DNA from: Betaproteobacteria bacterium
GTDB lineage: Bacteria > Pseudomonadota > Gammaproteobacteria > Burkholderiales > Burkholderiaceae_D
Direction: 5' to 3'
DNA length: 47,573 bases
Assembly: GCA_016868055.1 (NCBI GenBank)
Contig: VGHX01000013.1
Span: 1 to 47,573, forward strand
In this document: piece by piece, positions 38,613 to 46,957 of the stretch
How positions within the stretch are numbered: position 1 is the first letter of the stretch
Layout of the letters: every line of letters begins with the position of its first letter
Made by a program: the position numbers and the translations under genes
Notes under the pieces: generated by a model
What the model saw: only the letters and a program-made list of their open reading frames with translations
Told to the model about the DNA's origin: nothing
The model's database searches: none

Positions 38613-39686
38613 TCAGGCAGCGTGTGGGTAGGAACCCAACACTTTGAAGAATGCGGCTTGCGTCTGCAGCTCGGCAAGAGCCTCAGCCACTTTGAAGTCG
38701 TGGGCATGGCCCTCGATATCAACAAAGAAGAAATATTCCCAACGACCTGTGCGCGCTGGACGCGACTCAAATCGCGTCATTGACACACCATGCCGCGCGA
38801 GCGGTGCAAGAAGCTCATACACCGCACCAGATTTATTCGGTACGGACAACAGCAGCGAGGTTTGATCGCGACCGGATGGCCCAGGCTGCAAAGTGCCAAC
38901 GACAAAAAAGCGGGTGCGGTTATGCGGATCATCCTGAATGTGCGCATGGGCGATGGCGAGGCTATAGCGACGCGCTGCCATGTCGCCTGCAATCGCCGCA
39001 ACGCCGACTTCTTCGCTGGCCATGCGCGCTGCCTCACCGTTCGAGGCGACAGCGCGTCGTTCGAGTTGGGGATAGTGCTCGTTCAGCCAAGCCTGACACT
39101 GCGCCAGTGCTTGCGAGTGCGCGCAGATACGCGTGATGCCATCCATGGTACCCGTGCGCGTCATTAAGCTATGTTGTACCGGCAGCGCCACCTCGCCGCT
39201 GATACTGAGCGTCGTGCGCATCAATAAATCCAGCGTACGGTTAACTGCACCCTCGGTTGAGTTCTCAACCGGTACCACACCAAATTCTGCGGTACCCGCC
39301 TCCACCGAACGAAAAATCTCGTCAATCGACACACACGGCAAACCGTCCACCGCTTGCCCGAACTGCTGCCACACTGCTTGCTCGCTGTAGGTTCCAGCCG
39401 GGCCTAAATAAGCAACCGTGATGCGCTTTTCAAGCGCGCGGCACGCCGACATTACCTCACGAAAAATCGACTGCAAATCAGACGATGCGAGCGGACCCTG
39501 ATTACGCTCAGCGACACGCGCCAGCACCTGCGCCTCGCGCTCCGGACGAAACACCGGGGCATTGGTCTCGGCTTTGATATGACCGACCTGCTGCGCAACA
39601 CCTGCGCGCTGGTTCAGCAGCGCGATCAGTTGCGCATCAATCGCGTCAATCTGATCTCGTAGCGGTTTCAGCTTGTCATCGCTCAT
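38613..39686 (-). CDS. pheA: Bifunctional chorismate mutase / prephenate dehydratase
   Basis: 357 residues: an AroQ-type chorismate mutase (residues 1-~90, LRDQIDAIDAQLIALLNQRA), prephenate dehydratase (VAYLGPAGTYSEQA to NRTRFFVVG), and a C-terminal ACT domain with TRFESRPARTGRWEYFFFVD for phenylalanine feedback. First gene after gyrA in this direction; serC, often between them in Burkholderiales, is absent. Confidence 0.96.
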   Translation of the reverse strand: MSDDKLKPLRDQIDAIDAQLIALLNQRAGVAQQVGHIKAETNAPVFRPEREAQVLARVAERNQGPLASSDLQSIFREVMSACRALEKRITVAYLGPAGTYSEQAVWQQFGQAVDGLPCVSIDEIFRSVEAGTAEFGVVPVENSTEGAVNRTLDLLMRTTLSISGEVALPVQHSLMTRTGTMDGITRICAHSQALAQCQAWLNEHYPQLERRAVASNGEAARMASEEVGVAAIAGDMAARRYSLAIAHAHIQDDPHNRTRFFVVGTLQPGPSGRDQTSLLLSVPNKSGAVYELLAPLARHGVSMTRFESRPARTGRWEYFFFVDIEGHAHDFKVAEALAELQTQAAFFKVLGSYPHAA

Positions 39687-39746
39687 CTCGCCCTTGGTCC
39701 TTGTTATCTTTATCGTGGGCCCGTCTCGGGAAATGGTTTAAAGGAT

Positions 39747-42362
39747 TCAGCTGGCCGGGGTCTCGTCCGCGCCGCTGTCTTCGTCCGCATCTGCCTCGAC
39801 AATACGCTGCAGCCCGGACAGCGTCTCGCCTTGCTCAACCGCGATCAGCGTTACGCCCTGCGTCGCACGCCCCATCTCGCGAATCCCGGATACACGGGTA
39901 CGAATCAACACACCACCGGTCGTGATCATCATAATCTCGTCGGTAGCATCAACCAGTGTCGCTGCGACCACTTTGCCATTACGCTCAGAGGTCTGAATGG
40001 CAATCATGCCCTTGGTACCGCGACCATGACGCGTGTATTCAGTGATCGGGGTGCGCTTACCAAAGCCGTTCTCGGTGGCCGTCAGCACCGACTGCTGCTC
40101 GTTACCGGCGACTAGTAGTGCAATCACTTGCTGGCCATCTTCCAGGTTCATACCACGCACACCGCGCGCGGTGCGGCCCATCGGGCGAACATCATTTTCA
40201 TCGAAGCGCACCGCTTTGCCTGCGTCGGAGAACAGCATGACATCGTGCTTGCCGTCGGTGAGCGCTGCGCCGATCAGGAAATCACCGTCGTCAAGATCCA
40301 CCGCAATGATGCCGGCTTTGCGCGGATTGCTGAATTCGGACAACGCGGTCTTTTTCACCGTACCGAGCGATGTCGCCATGAACACATAACGATCATCCGG
40401 AAAGCTGCTGTTCTCGCCGGATAGCGGCAGCACCAGCGTGATTTTCTCGCCATCGTGCAGCGGGAACATATTCACAATCGGCTTGCCGCGCGCATTACGC
40501 GAGCCCTGCGGTACCTCCCACACCTTCAGCCAGTACATGCGACCACGATTGGAAAAGCACAGGATGTAATCGTGCGTGTTCGCGATGAAGAGCTGCTCGA
40601 TCCAATCGTCTTCTTTGGTGGCAGTCGCCTGCTTGCCTCGGCCACCACGCTTCTGCGATCGATATTCGGAAAGCGGCTGCGACTTCATGTAACCGGTGTG
40701 CGATAGCGTGACCACCATGTCCTGCGGCGCGATCAGGTCTTCGGTACCAAGATCGGCGACATTCAGCTCGATCGTCGAGCGACGACAATCCTTATTGCCG
40801 TGTCCATACTCATTCCTTGCAGCGGTCAGCTCATCTGTAATGATGGTCTTCACGCGCTCGGGTCGCGCGAGAATATCGAGCAAATCAGCGATTTGCGTCA
40901 TGACCTCTTTGTACTCGTTGACGATTTTGTCTTGCTCGAGACCCGTGAGCCGTTGCAAGCGCATTTGCAAGATCTCTTGTGCCTGATCGTCTGATAATTT
41001 GTACAAACCATCACTTTGCAAGCCGTAATGACGGGGCAGGCTCTCCGGACGGAACGCATCGATACCGCCCGACGCCGCCATCTCAGTACGCGACAACATC
41101 TCGCGTACCACCGATGAGTCCCACGCGCGCGTCATCAGCTCTGCTTTGGCAACAGGGGGCGTAGGTGCTGCTTTAATAATTGCAATGAACTCGTCGATAT
41201 TGGCGAGCGCCACTGCAAGGCCTTCCAGCACATGGCCACGATCACGTGCCTTGCGCAACTCGAATACGGTACGTCGTGTGACGACCTCGCGCCGGTGCGA
41301 GAGGAAGCACTCGAGCATTTGCTTCAGGTTGAGCAGTCGGGGCTGACCATCCACCAGCGCGACCATATTCATGCCGAAGGTGTCTTGCAGTTGCGTCTGC
41401 TTGAATAAATTGTTCAGTACGACATCGGGCAACTCACCGCGCTTCAACTCAATCACGACGCGCATGCCGGATTTATCGGATTCATCGCGAATATCCGAAA
41501 TACCTTCCAGCTTTTTGTCACGCACCAACTCAGCGATGCGCTCGAGCAGCGATTTCTTGTTGACCTGGTACGGCAACTCATCAACGATGATTGCGGCGCG
41601 ACCATCACGAATATCTTCGAAATGCGTCTTCGCCCGCATGACTACGCGACCGCGCCCGGTACGGTAGCCATCGCGTACGCCAGCCACGCCGTAGATAATC
41701 CCGGCGGTAGGGAAATCCGGCGCCGGAATCAGTTCGATCAGCTCTTCAATTTTGCAATCAGGTGCGCTGAGTAAATGCAACGCACCGTTAATTACCTCGG
41801 TGATATTGTGCGGCGGGATATTGGTAGCCATACCCACTGCGATGCCAGAGGAACCATTGATCAGCAGGTTAGGAATACGTGTTGGCAGTACCGATGGCTC
41901 TTTTTCTTTACCATCATAGTTAGGCACGAAATCAACCGTGTCTTTGTCTATATCCGCCAGTAGCTCTTGCGATATTTTGTCCAGACGGCACTCGGTATAG
42001 CGCATCGCCGCAGCATTGTCGCCATCGATCGAACCGAAATTGCCCTGCCCATCCACCAGCGTGTAGCGCAACGAGAAATCTTGCGCCATTCGTACCAAGG
42101 TGTCGTAGATCGCCTGATCACCATGCGGGTGGTACTTACCCATGACTTCACCGACCACACGCGCGCATTTCACGTAGGGTCGGTTCCAAACGTTATTGGT
42201 CTCGTGCATCGCATACAAGACGCGTCGGTGTACGGGCTTCAGACCATCACGTACATCGGGCAGCGCACGCCCCACGATGACGCTCATCGCGTAATCAAGG
42301 TAGCTTTTGCGCATCTCCTCTTCTAGCGAAATCGGGATGGTTTCTTTAGCAAATTGATCCAT
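39747..42362 (-). CDS. gyrA: DNA gyrase subunit A
   Basis: 871 residues: the breakage-reunion domain with catalytic Tyr in [11 protein letters not shown], the GyrA-box QKRGGRGK near residue 560, and six C-terminal beta-pinwheel blades ([16 protein letters not shown] at the end). In the quinolone pocket residue 83 is Gln (HGDQAIYD) where E. coli has Ser, while Asp87 is kept. It introduces negative supercoils together with GyrB. Divergent from ompA across a 261-bp region. Confidence 0.97.
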   Translation of the reverse strand: MDQFAKETIPISLEEEMRKSYLDYAMSVIVGRALPDVRDGLKPVHRRVLYAMHETNNVWNRPYVKCARVVGEVMGKYHPHGDQAIYDTLVRMAQDFSLRYTLVDGQGNFGSIDGDNAAAMRYTECRLDKISQELLADIDKDTVDFVPNYDGKEKEPSVLPTRIPNLLINGSSGIAVGMATNIPPHNITEVINGALHLLSAPDCKIEELIELIPAPDFPTAGIIYGVAGVRDGYRTGRGRVVMRAKTHFEDIRDGRAAIIVDELPYQVNKKSLLERIAELVRDKKLEGISDIRDESDKSGMRVVIELKRGELPDVVLNNLFKQTQLQDTFGMNMVALVDGQPRLLNLKQMLECFLSHRREVVTRRTVFELRKARDRGHVLEGLAVALANIDEFIAIIKAAPTPPVAKAELMTRAWDSSVVREMLSRTEMAASGGIDAFRPESLPRHYGLQSDGLYKLSDDQAQEILQMRLQRLTGLEQDKIVNEYKEVMTQIADLLDILARPERVKTIITDELTAARNEYGHGNKDCRRSTIELNVADLGTEDLIAPQDMVVTLSHTGYMKSQPLSEYRSQKRGGRGKQATATKEDDWIEQLFIANTHDYILCFSNRGRMYWLKVWEVPQGSRNARGKPIVNMFPLHDGEKITLVLPLSGENSSFPDDRYVFMATSLGTVKKTALSEFSNPRKAGIIAVDLDDGDFLIGAALTDGKHDVMLFSDAGKAVRFDENDVRPMGRTARGVRGMNLEDGQQVIALLVAGNEQQSVLTATENGFGKRTPITEYTRHGRGTKGMIAIQTSERNGKVVAATLVDATDEIMMITTGGVLIRTRVSGIREMGRATQGVTLIAVEQGETLSGLQRIVEADADEDSGADETPAS

Positions 42363-42623
42363 GGAATCGGCAGGCGCAGCAGGAAGATTTTCAGTTTCGG
42401 TGAGCCCGCAAAAAATAGCGCGCGCGCTCTGTCAAAAAGCCCTCAAGTTTACCATGCCGACCCTCAAAAACTGGGACCAAAAGCAAGACCTAAGGCGGGT
42501 AGGCGCGCGTCCGATTCTCGGTTAAAATGATGCTTTATTAGCATGCAAAACCAGCAAGCGCTGGCTGGCGCCAGTTGTTCCAATCTCGGCGGCATCAGCC
42601 GCAACTTTTAATCGGGATCGCAC
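42363..42623. other. Divergent gyrA/ompA regulatory region
   Basis: Non-coding 261 bases between the gyrA start and the ompA start. A TAAAAT-like -10 lies near 42521-42528 on the plus strand upstream of ompA; no convincing -35 is seen. No ribosome binding site stronger than GGGA precedes the ompA ATG. Confidence 0.45.
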
Positions 42624-43349
42624 ATGAAATCTTTTTTGCGCATAGCGCTCATCATTAGTTTGTTTGCTCTGGGTAGCTCCGCTTTGGCCGCAGGCGGTAG
42701 CAAGAAAGGCTACTTGGTAGACAGCCAAAACGATGTGGTTCGCAGCGGCTTCGGTCTCTGTTGGCACACCGGCTTCTGGACACCTGCTGACGCGATTGAA
42801 GAGTGCGATGGCGCCATCTCGAAGCCGGCTGCTGCTGCGCCCGCTCCAAGCCCGGCACCTGCGCCAACGCAAAAACTCGCGGCAGAACCTGAGCCCGACG
42901 CAGTCGTTTATGCAGAAGAGGAAACGGTACTTGCTGAGGACGAGCCTGATATGCCGGCACCCGCCCCAGCTGCAGCCGCTGCGGCCGCTCCCACTGCTGA
43001 AAAGGTAACCTTCTCAGCAGATGCCTTCTTCGATTTCGATAAGTCTGTGTTGAAGCCCGAAGGCAAGACCACATTACAAAATCTAGTGGCACAGCTGAAG
43101 AACACTGATATCGAGGTGGTCGTCGCGACAGGCCACACGGACTGGACAGGGTCTGATGCCTACAATATGAAGCTGTCGATGCGGCGTGCGAAAGCGGTCA
43201 AGGCATTTTTGGTATCGCGAGGTATTCCGGAAGCGAGGGTATTCGTGGAAGGTAAAGGTGAAAGAAATCCAATTGCTGATAACCATACCAAGGACGGCCG
43301 CGCCAAGAACCGCCGCGTCGATATCGAAGTAGTCGGTACGAAAAAGTAA
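42624..43349 (+). CDS. ompA: OmpA-family outer-membrane protein (short, no barrel)
   Basis: A 241-residue exported protein: signal peptide MKSFLRIALIISLFALGSSALA, a conserved beta-proteobacterial segment RSGFGLCWHTGFWTPADAIEECD, a Pro/Ala/Glu-rich linker, and an OmpA C-terminal peptidoglycan-binding domain (FDFDKSVLKPEG, ATGHTDWTGSDAYN, AKNRRVDIEV) with the Asp and Arg that bind diaminopimelate. The N-terminal transmembrane barrel of E. coli OmpA is missing, as is normal for this ompA in Burkholderiales. Confidence 0.92.
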   Translation: MKSFLRIALIISLFALGSSALAAGGSKKGYLVDSQNDVVRSGFGLCWHTGFWTPADAIEECDGAISKPAAAAPAPSPAPAPTQKLAAEPEPDAVVYAEEETVLAEDEPDMPAPAPAAAAAAAPTAEKVTFSADAFFDFDKSVLKPEGKTTLQNLVAQLKNTDIEVVVATGHTDWTGSDAYNMKLSMRRAKAVKAFLVSRGIPEARVFVEGKGERNPIADNHTKDGRAKNRRVDIEVVGTKK

Positions 43350-43418
43350 ATACGAACCATGAACAGTGTTAGTTTGGCTAGTCAGTAACCAAGCCAGCTA
43401 ACACGACGTACTAGAAAG

Positions 43419-43443
43419 AGCCGCTCACCCAGCGGCTTTTTTC
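43419..43443 (+). terminator. Rho-independent terminator after ompA
   Basis: A 7-bp perfect stem AGCCGCT / AGCGGCT with loop CACCC, followed by TTTTTTCTTT. It separates ompA from ubiG. Confidence 0.93.
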
Positions 43444-43474
43444 TTTGTAGAGCCATTTCCGCTATCATTCGGCC

Positions 43475-44170
43475 ATGAACGCCGATCCAGCAGAGCTTCA
43501 AAAATTTAGTGAGCTCGCCCACCGATGGTGGGACCCGCAATCCGAATTCCGTCCATTGCACGAGATTAATCCGCTTCGCTTAGAGTGGATTAATGCTCGC
43601 GCACCGCTAAACTCGAAGCGAGCGCTGGATGTGGGTTGTGGCGGTGGCATACTCGCCGAGGCGATGGCGAAAAAAGGTGCAAATGTCACCGGCATCGATC
43701 TATCTGAGAAAGCGCTAAAAGTCGCGGAGCTCCATAGCCTTGAGTCCGGCGTCTCTGTCCGTTATGAGTACATCTCGGCAGAAGATCTCGCCGCGCGTGA
43801 ATCTGAACAGTTTGATGTTGTCACCTGCATGGAGATGCTGGAACACGTTCCTGATCCTGCTGCTGTCGTCCGAGCCTGCGCCAGCCTGGCAAAACCCGGT
43901 GGCCATGTTTTTTTCTCTACCATCAACCGCAACTTAAAGGCCTATCTCTTTGCCGTGATTGGTGCTGAGTATGTTCTGCGTTTGCTACCCAAAGGCACCC
44001 ACGACTACGCAAAGTTCATCACACCGGCAGAGCTTTCACAGTTTGCTCGTAGTGCCGGGCTTGAAGTCGATGCACTGAAGGGTATGACCTACAACCCCAT
44101 CACCAAAATTTACTCACTCAATCAGGACACGGACGTCAATTACCTGATTGCCTGCCGTAAGCCGCACTAA
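43475..44170 (+). CDS. ubiG: Ubiquinone biosynthesis O-methyltransferase
   Basis: A 231-residue SAM-dependent methyltransferase: [23 protein letters not shown] at the start, SAM motif [27 protein letters not shown], and the [13 protein letters not shown] stretch typical of UbiG. It carries out both O-methylations of the ubiquinone ring. The gene gph follows after 4 bases. Confidence 0.96.
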   Translation: MNADPAELQKFSELAHRWWDPQSEFRPLHEINPLRLEWINARAPLNSKRALDVGCGGGILAEAMAKKGANVTGIDLSEKALKVAELHSLESGVSVRYEYISAEDLAARESEQFDVVTCMEMLEHVPDPAAVVRACASLAKPGGHVFFSTINRNLKAYLFAVIGAEYVLRLLPKGTHDYAKFITPAELSQFARSAGLEVDALKGMTYNPITKIYSLNQDTDVNYLIACRKPH

Positions 44171-44174
44171 GCAC

Positions 44175-44843
44175 ATGCGACATCGACCTCCTGTGCCACG
44201 CGCCGTGCTGTTTGATCTGGATGGCACGCTGGCTGACACCGCGCCTGATCTCGCACATGCAGTTAATAAAATGCGCCTCGATCGCGGCATGGATGCCACG
44301 CCGTACGAACTGCTGCGGCCGATGGCGTCTGCGGGTGCGCGTGGATTGATCGGGGTGGCGTTTGGTATTCAACCGGGTGACGCCGAATTCGAAGCGATGC
44401 GCATTGAGTTTCTTGCAAATTACGAAGCGCAAATTGCTGACCAAACCATACTGTTTGAAGACATCGTTGCGCTACTGGCAAAGATAGCGTCAAACAATCA
44501 GCAATGGGGTATCGTAACTAACAAGCCGTTGCGTTATACGGATGCGCTTTTACCCCTGATCGGGCTCGCGCATGCAGCCTGCTCCATATCCGGCGATACT
44601 ACGCCGCACGCGAAGCCACATCCCGAGCCACTCTTCGAAGCGGCGCGTCGGCTACAACTAGCGCCTGAGCAATGCTGGTATGTGGGTGATGATTTGCGCG
44701 ACATACAAGCGGGTAAGGCAGCCGGTATGCCAACGATTGCTGCAGGCTGGGGCTACTGCGGCGTCACCGAGCCCGCGAACTGGAACGCCGACTTTGTCGC
44801 CGGTAACCCGCGAGAGATCATCGAGCTTCTGTCAGACTCCTGA
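44175..44843 (+). CDS. gph: Phosphoglycolate phosphatase (HAD family)
   Basis: A 222-residue HAD hydrolase: DLDGTLADTAPDLAHA near residue 14, TNKPLRYT (motif II/III), HAKPHPEPL and VGDDLRDIQAGKAAGMP (motif IV). In the ubiG-gph order it is called Gph, removing phosphate from 2-phosphoglycolate. ATG 44175 follows the ubiG stop; the in-frame TTG 44148 lies inside ubiG and is unlikely. Confidence 0.9.
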   Translation: MRHRPPVPRAVLFDLDGTLADTAPDLAHAVNKMRLDRGMDATPYELLRPMASAGARGLIGVAFGIQPGDAEFEAMRIEFLANYEAQIADQTILFEDIVALLAKIASNNQQWGIVTNKPLRYTDALLPLIGLAHAACSISGDTTPHAKPHPEPLFEAARRLQLAPEQCWYVGDDLRDIQAGKAAGMPTIAAGWGYCGVTEPANWNADFVAGNPREIIELLSDS

Positions 44844-44850
44844 ATTTTTC

Positions 44851-44879
44851 TGTCTTCATCCCATCTGATCCGCTAGAAT
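44851..44879 (+). promoter_or_regulatory. Probable ssrA promoter
   Basis: TAGAAT at 44874-44879 is a good -10 placed 14 bases before the mature tmRNA 5' end, which fits a short processed leader. The -35 position 17 bases upstream reads TGTCTT, a weak match. Confidence 0.55.
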
Positions 44880-44892
44880 GGTGTTACTGCTT

Positions 44893-45253
44893 GGGGGTGA
44901 CCTGGTTTCGACAGGGGTTGCGAAGCAGCGTAGGGCATGCCGAGGACTGGTGACCTCGTAAATCCAGCCGGAAATCAATAACTGCAAACGATCACTCGTA
45001 CGCAGTAGCCGCTTAATTGCGGCTTCCCTCACACCGCTTCGTCCCTGGGGCGGGCCAGCAATGGCACGTGAGGTCATATACAGGGAATCGCGTTATGCCG
45101 GGTCACTTGGTATGGCGTTAAATTTAGGTGACTCGCCTTGTCGCAGCGTGTGCGTCCGCGTCGTCAGGGTCAAAATCAAACGACAACACTAAGCATGTAG
45201 AACTGCCTGTAGAGGGCTTTTGGACGCGGGTTCGATTCCCGCCGCCTCCACCA
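44893..45253 (+). ncRNA. ssrA: Transfer-messenger RNA (tmRNA)
   Basis: 361 nt. The 5' end GGGGGTG pairs with CGCCTCC before the 3' ACCA, including a G3-U pair, the alanine identity element. The D-like CCTGGTTTCGAC and the T-arm GGGTTCGATTCCC are present. The resume codon GCA starts the tag frame: Ala-Asn-Asp-His-Ser-Tyr-Ala-Val-Ala-Ala, stop TAA in the loop of the GCCGC/GCGGC hairpin. It rescues stalled ribosomes with SmpB and marks products for ClpXP. The tag departs from the usual betaproteobacterial ANDERFALAA/ANDETYALAA forms. Confidence 0.96.
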
Positions 45254-45255
45254 AC
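45233..45255 (+). repeat. attL-like copy within the tmRNA 3' end
   Basis: 23 bases (CGATTCCCGCCGCC... to CCAAC) covering the T-loop and acceptor end of ssrA. An exact second copy lies at 45405-45427. Repeats of the tmRNA 3' end mark tyrosine-recombinase integration sites. Confidence 0.85.
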
Positions 45256-45290
45256 TAAAAGACCACCCTTGCGGTGGTTTTTTAGTTGGT
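45250..45290 (+). terminator. Long hairpin terminator of ssrA, overlapping its ACCA end
   Basis: Arms of 18 bases (ACCAACTAAAAGACCACC and its complement with one G-T wobble position) around CTTGC, with an internal T-run in the right arm. The inner ACCACC/GGTGGT stem plus TTTTTTAG is a typical terminator. The outer stem includes the mature 3' ACCA. Confidence 0.85.
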
Positions 45291-45404
45291 GGATTTGAGT
45301 GGTACTAACCCGCGTCCACGCGGGGCGAGGACAGGGTTTCGTCAAGCAACGCTTGACGCTGACCGAGCGGGCGAGCGATGCAACGCGAGCCCCGGCTTAC
45401 GAGC

Positions 45405-45427
45405 CGATTCCCGCCGCCTCCACCAAC
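45405..45427 (+). repeat. Second att-like copy of the tmRNA 3' end
   Basis: Exact 23-base copy of 45233-45255, 172 bases downstream (start to start). The sequence in between is GC-rich with no gene; it may be the scar of an excised element, or this copy may be the inner edge of an island that runs past the window. Confidence 0.85.
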
Positions 45428-45515
45428 CATCATTTGTTAATAACGTTCCACAACAACCCTCAGGTGTTCGCAGGTGGCAATAACGCTCCTCGAGGCTCCT
45501 GAGGGTTGCTGCTAA
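45428..45515. other. Intergenic, nothing recognised
   Basis: About 90 bases between the att-like repeat and the end of the broken HTH gene. A short inverted pair (CCTCAGG...CCTGAGG) lies near 45458-45505; no gene seen. Confidence 0.35.
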
Positions 45516-45734
45516 TTAGCCGCGGTCGCTGGGTGCTGGTGCGCGAACAGACGTGCTAATGCGAAGACAATCCTGCTCAAAAGCGCTAATGTCGCTTAAA
45601 CGATATCGATCGTGCCCCATGAGCTTGAGGTAGATGGGGCCAATACCCTCAGAACGCTAGCGTTCCAGTGTTCCCTCCGACACTTGCCAGTGCTTAGCCA
45701 ATTGAGCTTGGCTCCAATGAATATTTGCGATCAT
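45516..45734 (-). pseudogene. AlpA/excisionase-like HTH gene with internal TAG
   Basis: From ATG 45734 (GGGAG upstream) to TAA at 45516-45518 the frame gives 72 codons with one TAG at 45657-45659. Around it: HWSQAQLAKHWQVSEGTLER-stop-RSEGIGPIYLKLMGHDRYRLSDISAFEQ. This is the short MerR/AlpA-type helix-turn-helix of mobile-element regulators, where the stop replaces the near-invariant Trp of LERWRSEG (TGG to TAG, one base). Likely a former excisionase or repressor of the island inserted at ssrA. Confidence 0.8.
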
Positions 45735-45960
45735 GACAACTCCCTAGGTTGAGCTGCAACTTTGCAGCGGCCTAGGATCGGCTATTCACGTTGGTTGGAT
45801 CGCTGTGGTGCAACCATGGCTCTGTCATCGGGCAATGTCGATCTTGCAATGAGTTTCGGCATCCGAATCAAAAAATGGATTCCGAAGCCTTACCAAAGAT
45901 GGCTAGTTACAGTCGGGTATGCTAAGGTAATACCTTGAGATACTTCCAGCGGAAGCTACT
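45735..45960. promoter_or_regulatory. Toxin-antitoxin promoter region with palindrome
   Basis: Contains a perfect 13-base palindrome AAGGTA-A-TACCTT at 45924-45936, a likely autoregulatory operator for the antitoxin, and a small hairpin CTTCC-AGC-GGAAG at 45943-45955 whose right arm is the only ribosome binding site before ATG 45961. No clear -35/-10 pair could be fixed. Confidence 0.6.
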
Positions 45961-46251
45961 ATGACAGCTACGACCATTCGCCCGGTGGCGATCAAGATTG
46001 ACGAAGACACCAAAGCTCGTCTGAAACGCTTAGCCGAAGCGCGCCAGCGTACCTCGCATTGGTTGATGCGAGAGGCGATTACTCAGTACGTTGATCGCGA
46101 GGAGAAGCGAGAGGTGTTCCGCCAAGAGACAATGAAAGCTTGGGAGACCTTCCGTGAAAACGGCTTGCATCTGACCGCCAATGAGGCCGATGCCTGGATG
46201 GCACAGCTCGAACAGGGCAATGACATTGATCCTCCTGAATGTCACGCCTGA
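45961..46251 (+). CDS. Ribbon-helix-helix (CopG/ParD-like) antitoxin
   Basis: A 96-residue protein. Residues 5-45 form a ribbon-helix-helix: IRPVAIKIDEDTKARLKRLAEARQRTSHWLMREAITQYVDREE. The C-terminal half is acidic and probably unfolded until it binds toxin. It neutralises the toxin encoded next and should repress its own promoter with it. Overlaps the toxin gene by 13 bases. Confidence 0.88.
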   Translation: MTATTIRPVAIKIDEDTKARLKRLAEARQRTSHWLMREAITQYVDREEKREVFRQETMKAWETFRENGLHLTANEADAWMAQLEQGNDIDPPECHA

Positions 46252-46529
46252 TTTGGTCTCCTTTGGCACTGCTGGATGTGCAGCGCCTTTACCGCTTTCT
46301 CGCGCCCAAGAATCCTGACGCTGCAAAACGTGCTGTTCAGGCGATTCGACAAGGCGTCAAAGTACTAGAGCAACAGCCCGGCCTCGGACGACTCGTTCAT
46401 GACATGGATGATGCGTTTCGAGACTGGATTATCGACTTCGGTGACGCTGGATATGTGGTTCGCTACCGAATTAACCATCAGCACGTGATGATTTTGGCAG
46501 TACGCCACCAGAAGGAAGTGGGCTTTTGA
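46239..46529 (+). CDS. RelE/ParE-superfamily toxin
   Basis: A 96-residue basic protein with the ParE/RelE pattern: IWSPLALLDVQRLYRFLAPKNPDAAKRAVQAI, then PGLGR, FRDWIIDFGDAGYVVRYRI and a C-terminal VMILAVRHQKE strand. ParE members poison gyrase, RelE members cut mRNA at the ribosome; the FGDAGYVVRYR and HQKE ends favour the ParE branch by pattern only. Its start lies inside the antitoxin gene. Confidence 0.88.
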   Translation: MSRLIWSPLALLDVQRLYRFLAPKNPDAAKRAVQAIRQGVKVLEQQPGLGRLVHDMDDAFRDWIIDFGDAGYVVRYRINHQHVMILAVRHQKEVGF

Positions 46530-46680
46530 ACTTGTTAGATGAACCTGAAATTCATCATCAACGTCTATTGGTGCGCGCGAGCAGAATGATTGCTACACAA
46601 GCGTTGGTTACTGGATCGCATAAAACTTCGCCTCGAGCACACAACCTTTTTAAATCAACCTAAAGTAAAGGAAATGCAGA

Positions 46681-46902
46681 ATGAAACCGAAAGGCACGCC
46701 ACGCAATCCCTATGTGGCTCTGGCAAAATTTCGCAAAGCCGGATCTCATACCAAGCCAGCGAAATCCTTGCGCCGGCATGAGAAACAAGCTCTGGCCAAG
46801 GCAGCCAAACAATCGCCGGAATCATGGCACAAGCGTAATTCAACTGAGAACGCTTGTGCCATGATTCCGGCAAATTTAATTTCCATTCGCTCACTGTACT
46901 AA
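46681..46902 (+). CDS. Small basic conserved protein, C-terminus altered by an inverted repeat
   Basis: 73 residues. The first ~40 (MKPKGTPRNPYVALAKFRKAG, then KSLRRHEKQALAK) are rich in Lys/Arg and resemble short proteins found in mobile regions of Burkholderiales and pseudomonads. The last ~30 come from a perfect inverted repeat (46815-46871) and are unlikely to be native. AAAGGA lies 8 bases before the ATG. Function unknown; basic enough to bind nucleic acid. Confidence 0.55.
   Translation: MKPKGTPRNPYVALAKFRKAGSHTKPAKSLRRHEKQALAKAAKQSPESWHKRNSTENACAMIPANLISIRSLY
46815..46871. repeat. 21-bp perfect inverted repeat with 15-base loop
   Basis: 46815-46835 is the exact reverse complement of 46851-46871. 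The right arm is followed by CAAATTTAATTT, AT-rich but not a T-tract. The arms lie in the 3' end of the small basic protein gene. It could be a terminator-like hairpin, a recombination site or the trace of a small mobile repeat. Confidence 0.93.
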
Positions 46903-46957
46903 AACTAGTACCTCAATTTACGCTGCATGCTTTCCTGCCACTATTTCTTCATTTGGG

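Noticed and set aside
42522-43138. Minus-strand frames opposite ompA
   Set aside because: They are shadows of the Pro/Ala-rich linker, with no start signals and no recognisable domain.
45291-45404. Second tmRNA or a tRNA gene between the two att-like copies
   Set aside because: Only the 3' end matches; there is no matching 5' acceptor half or anticodon arm.
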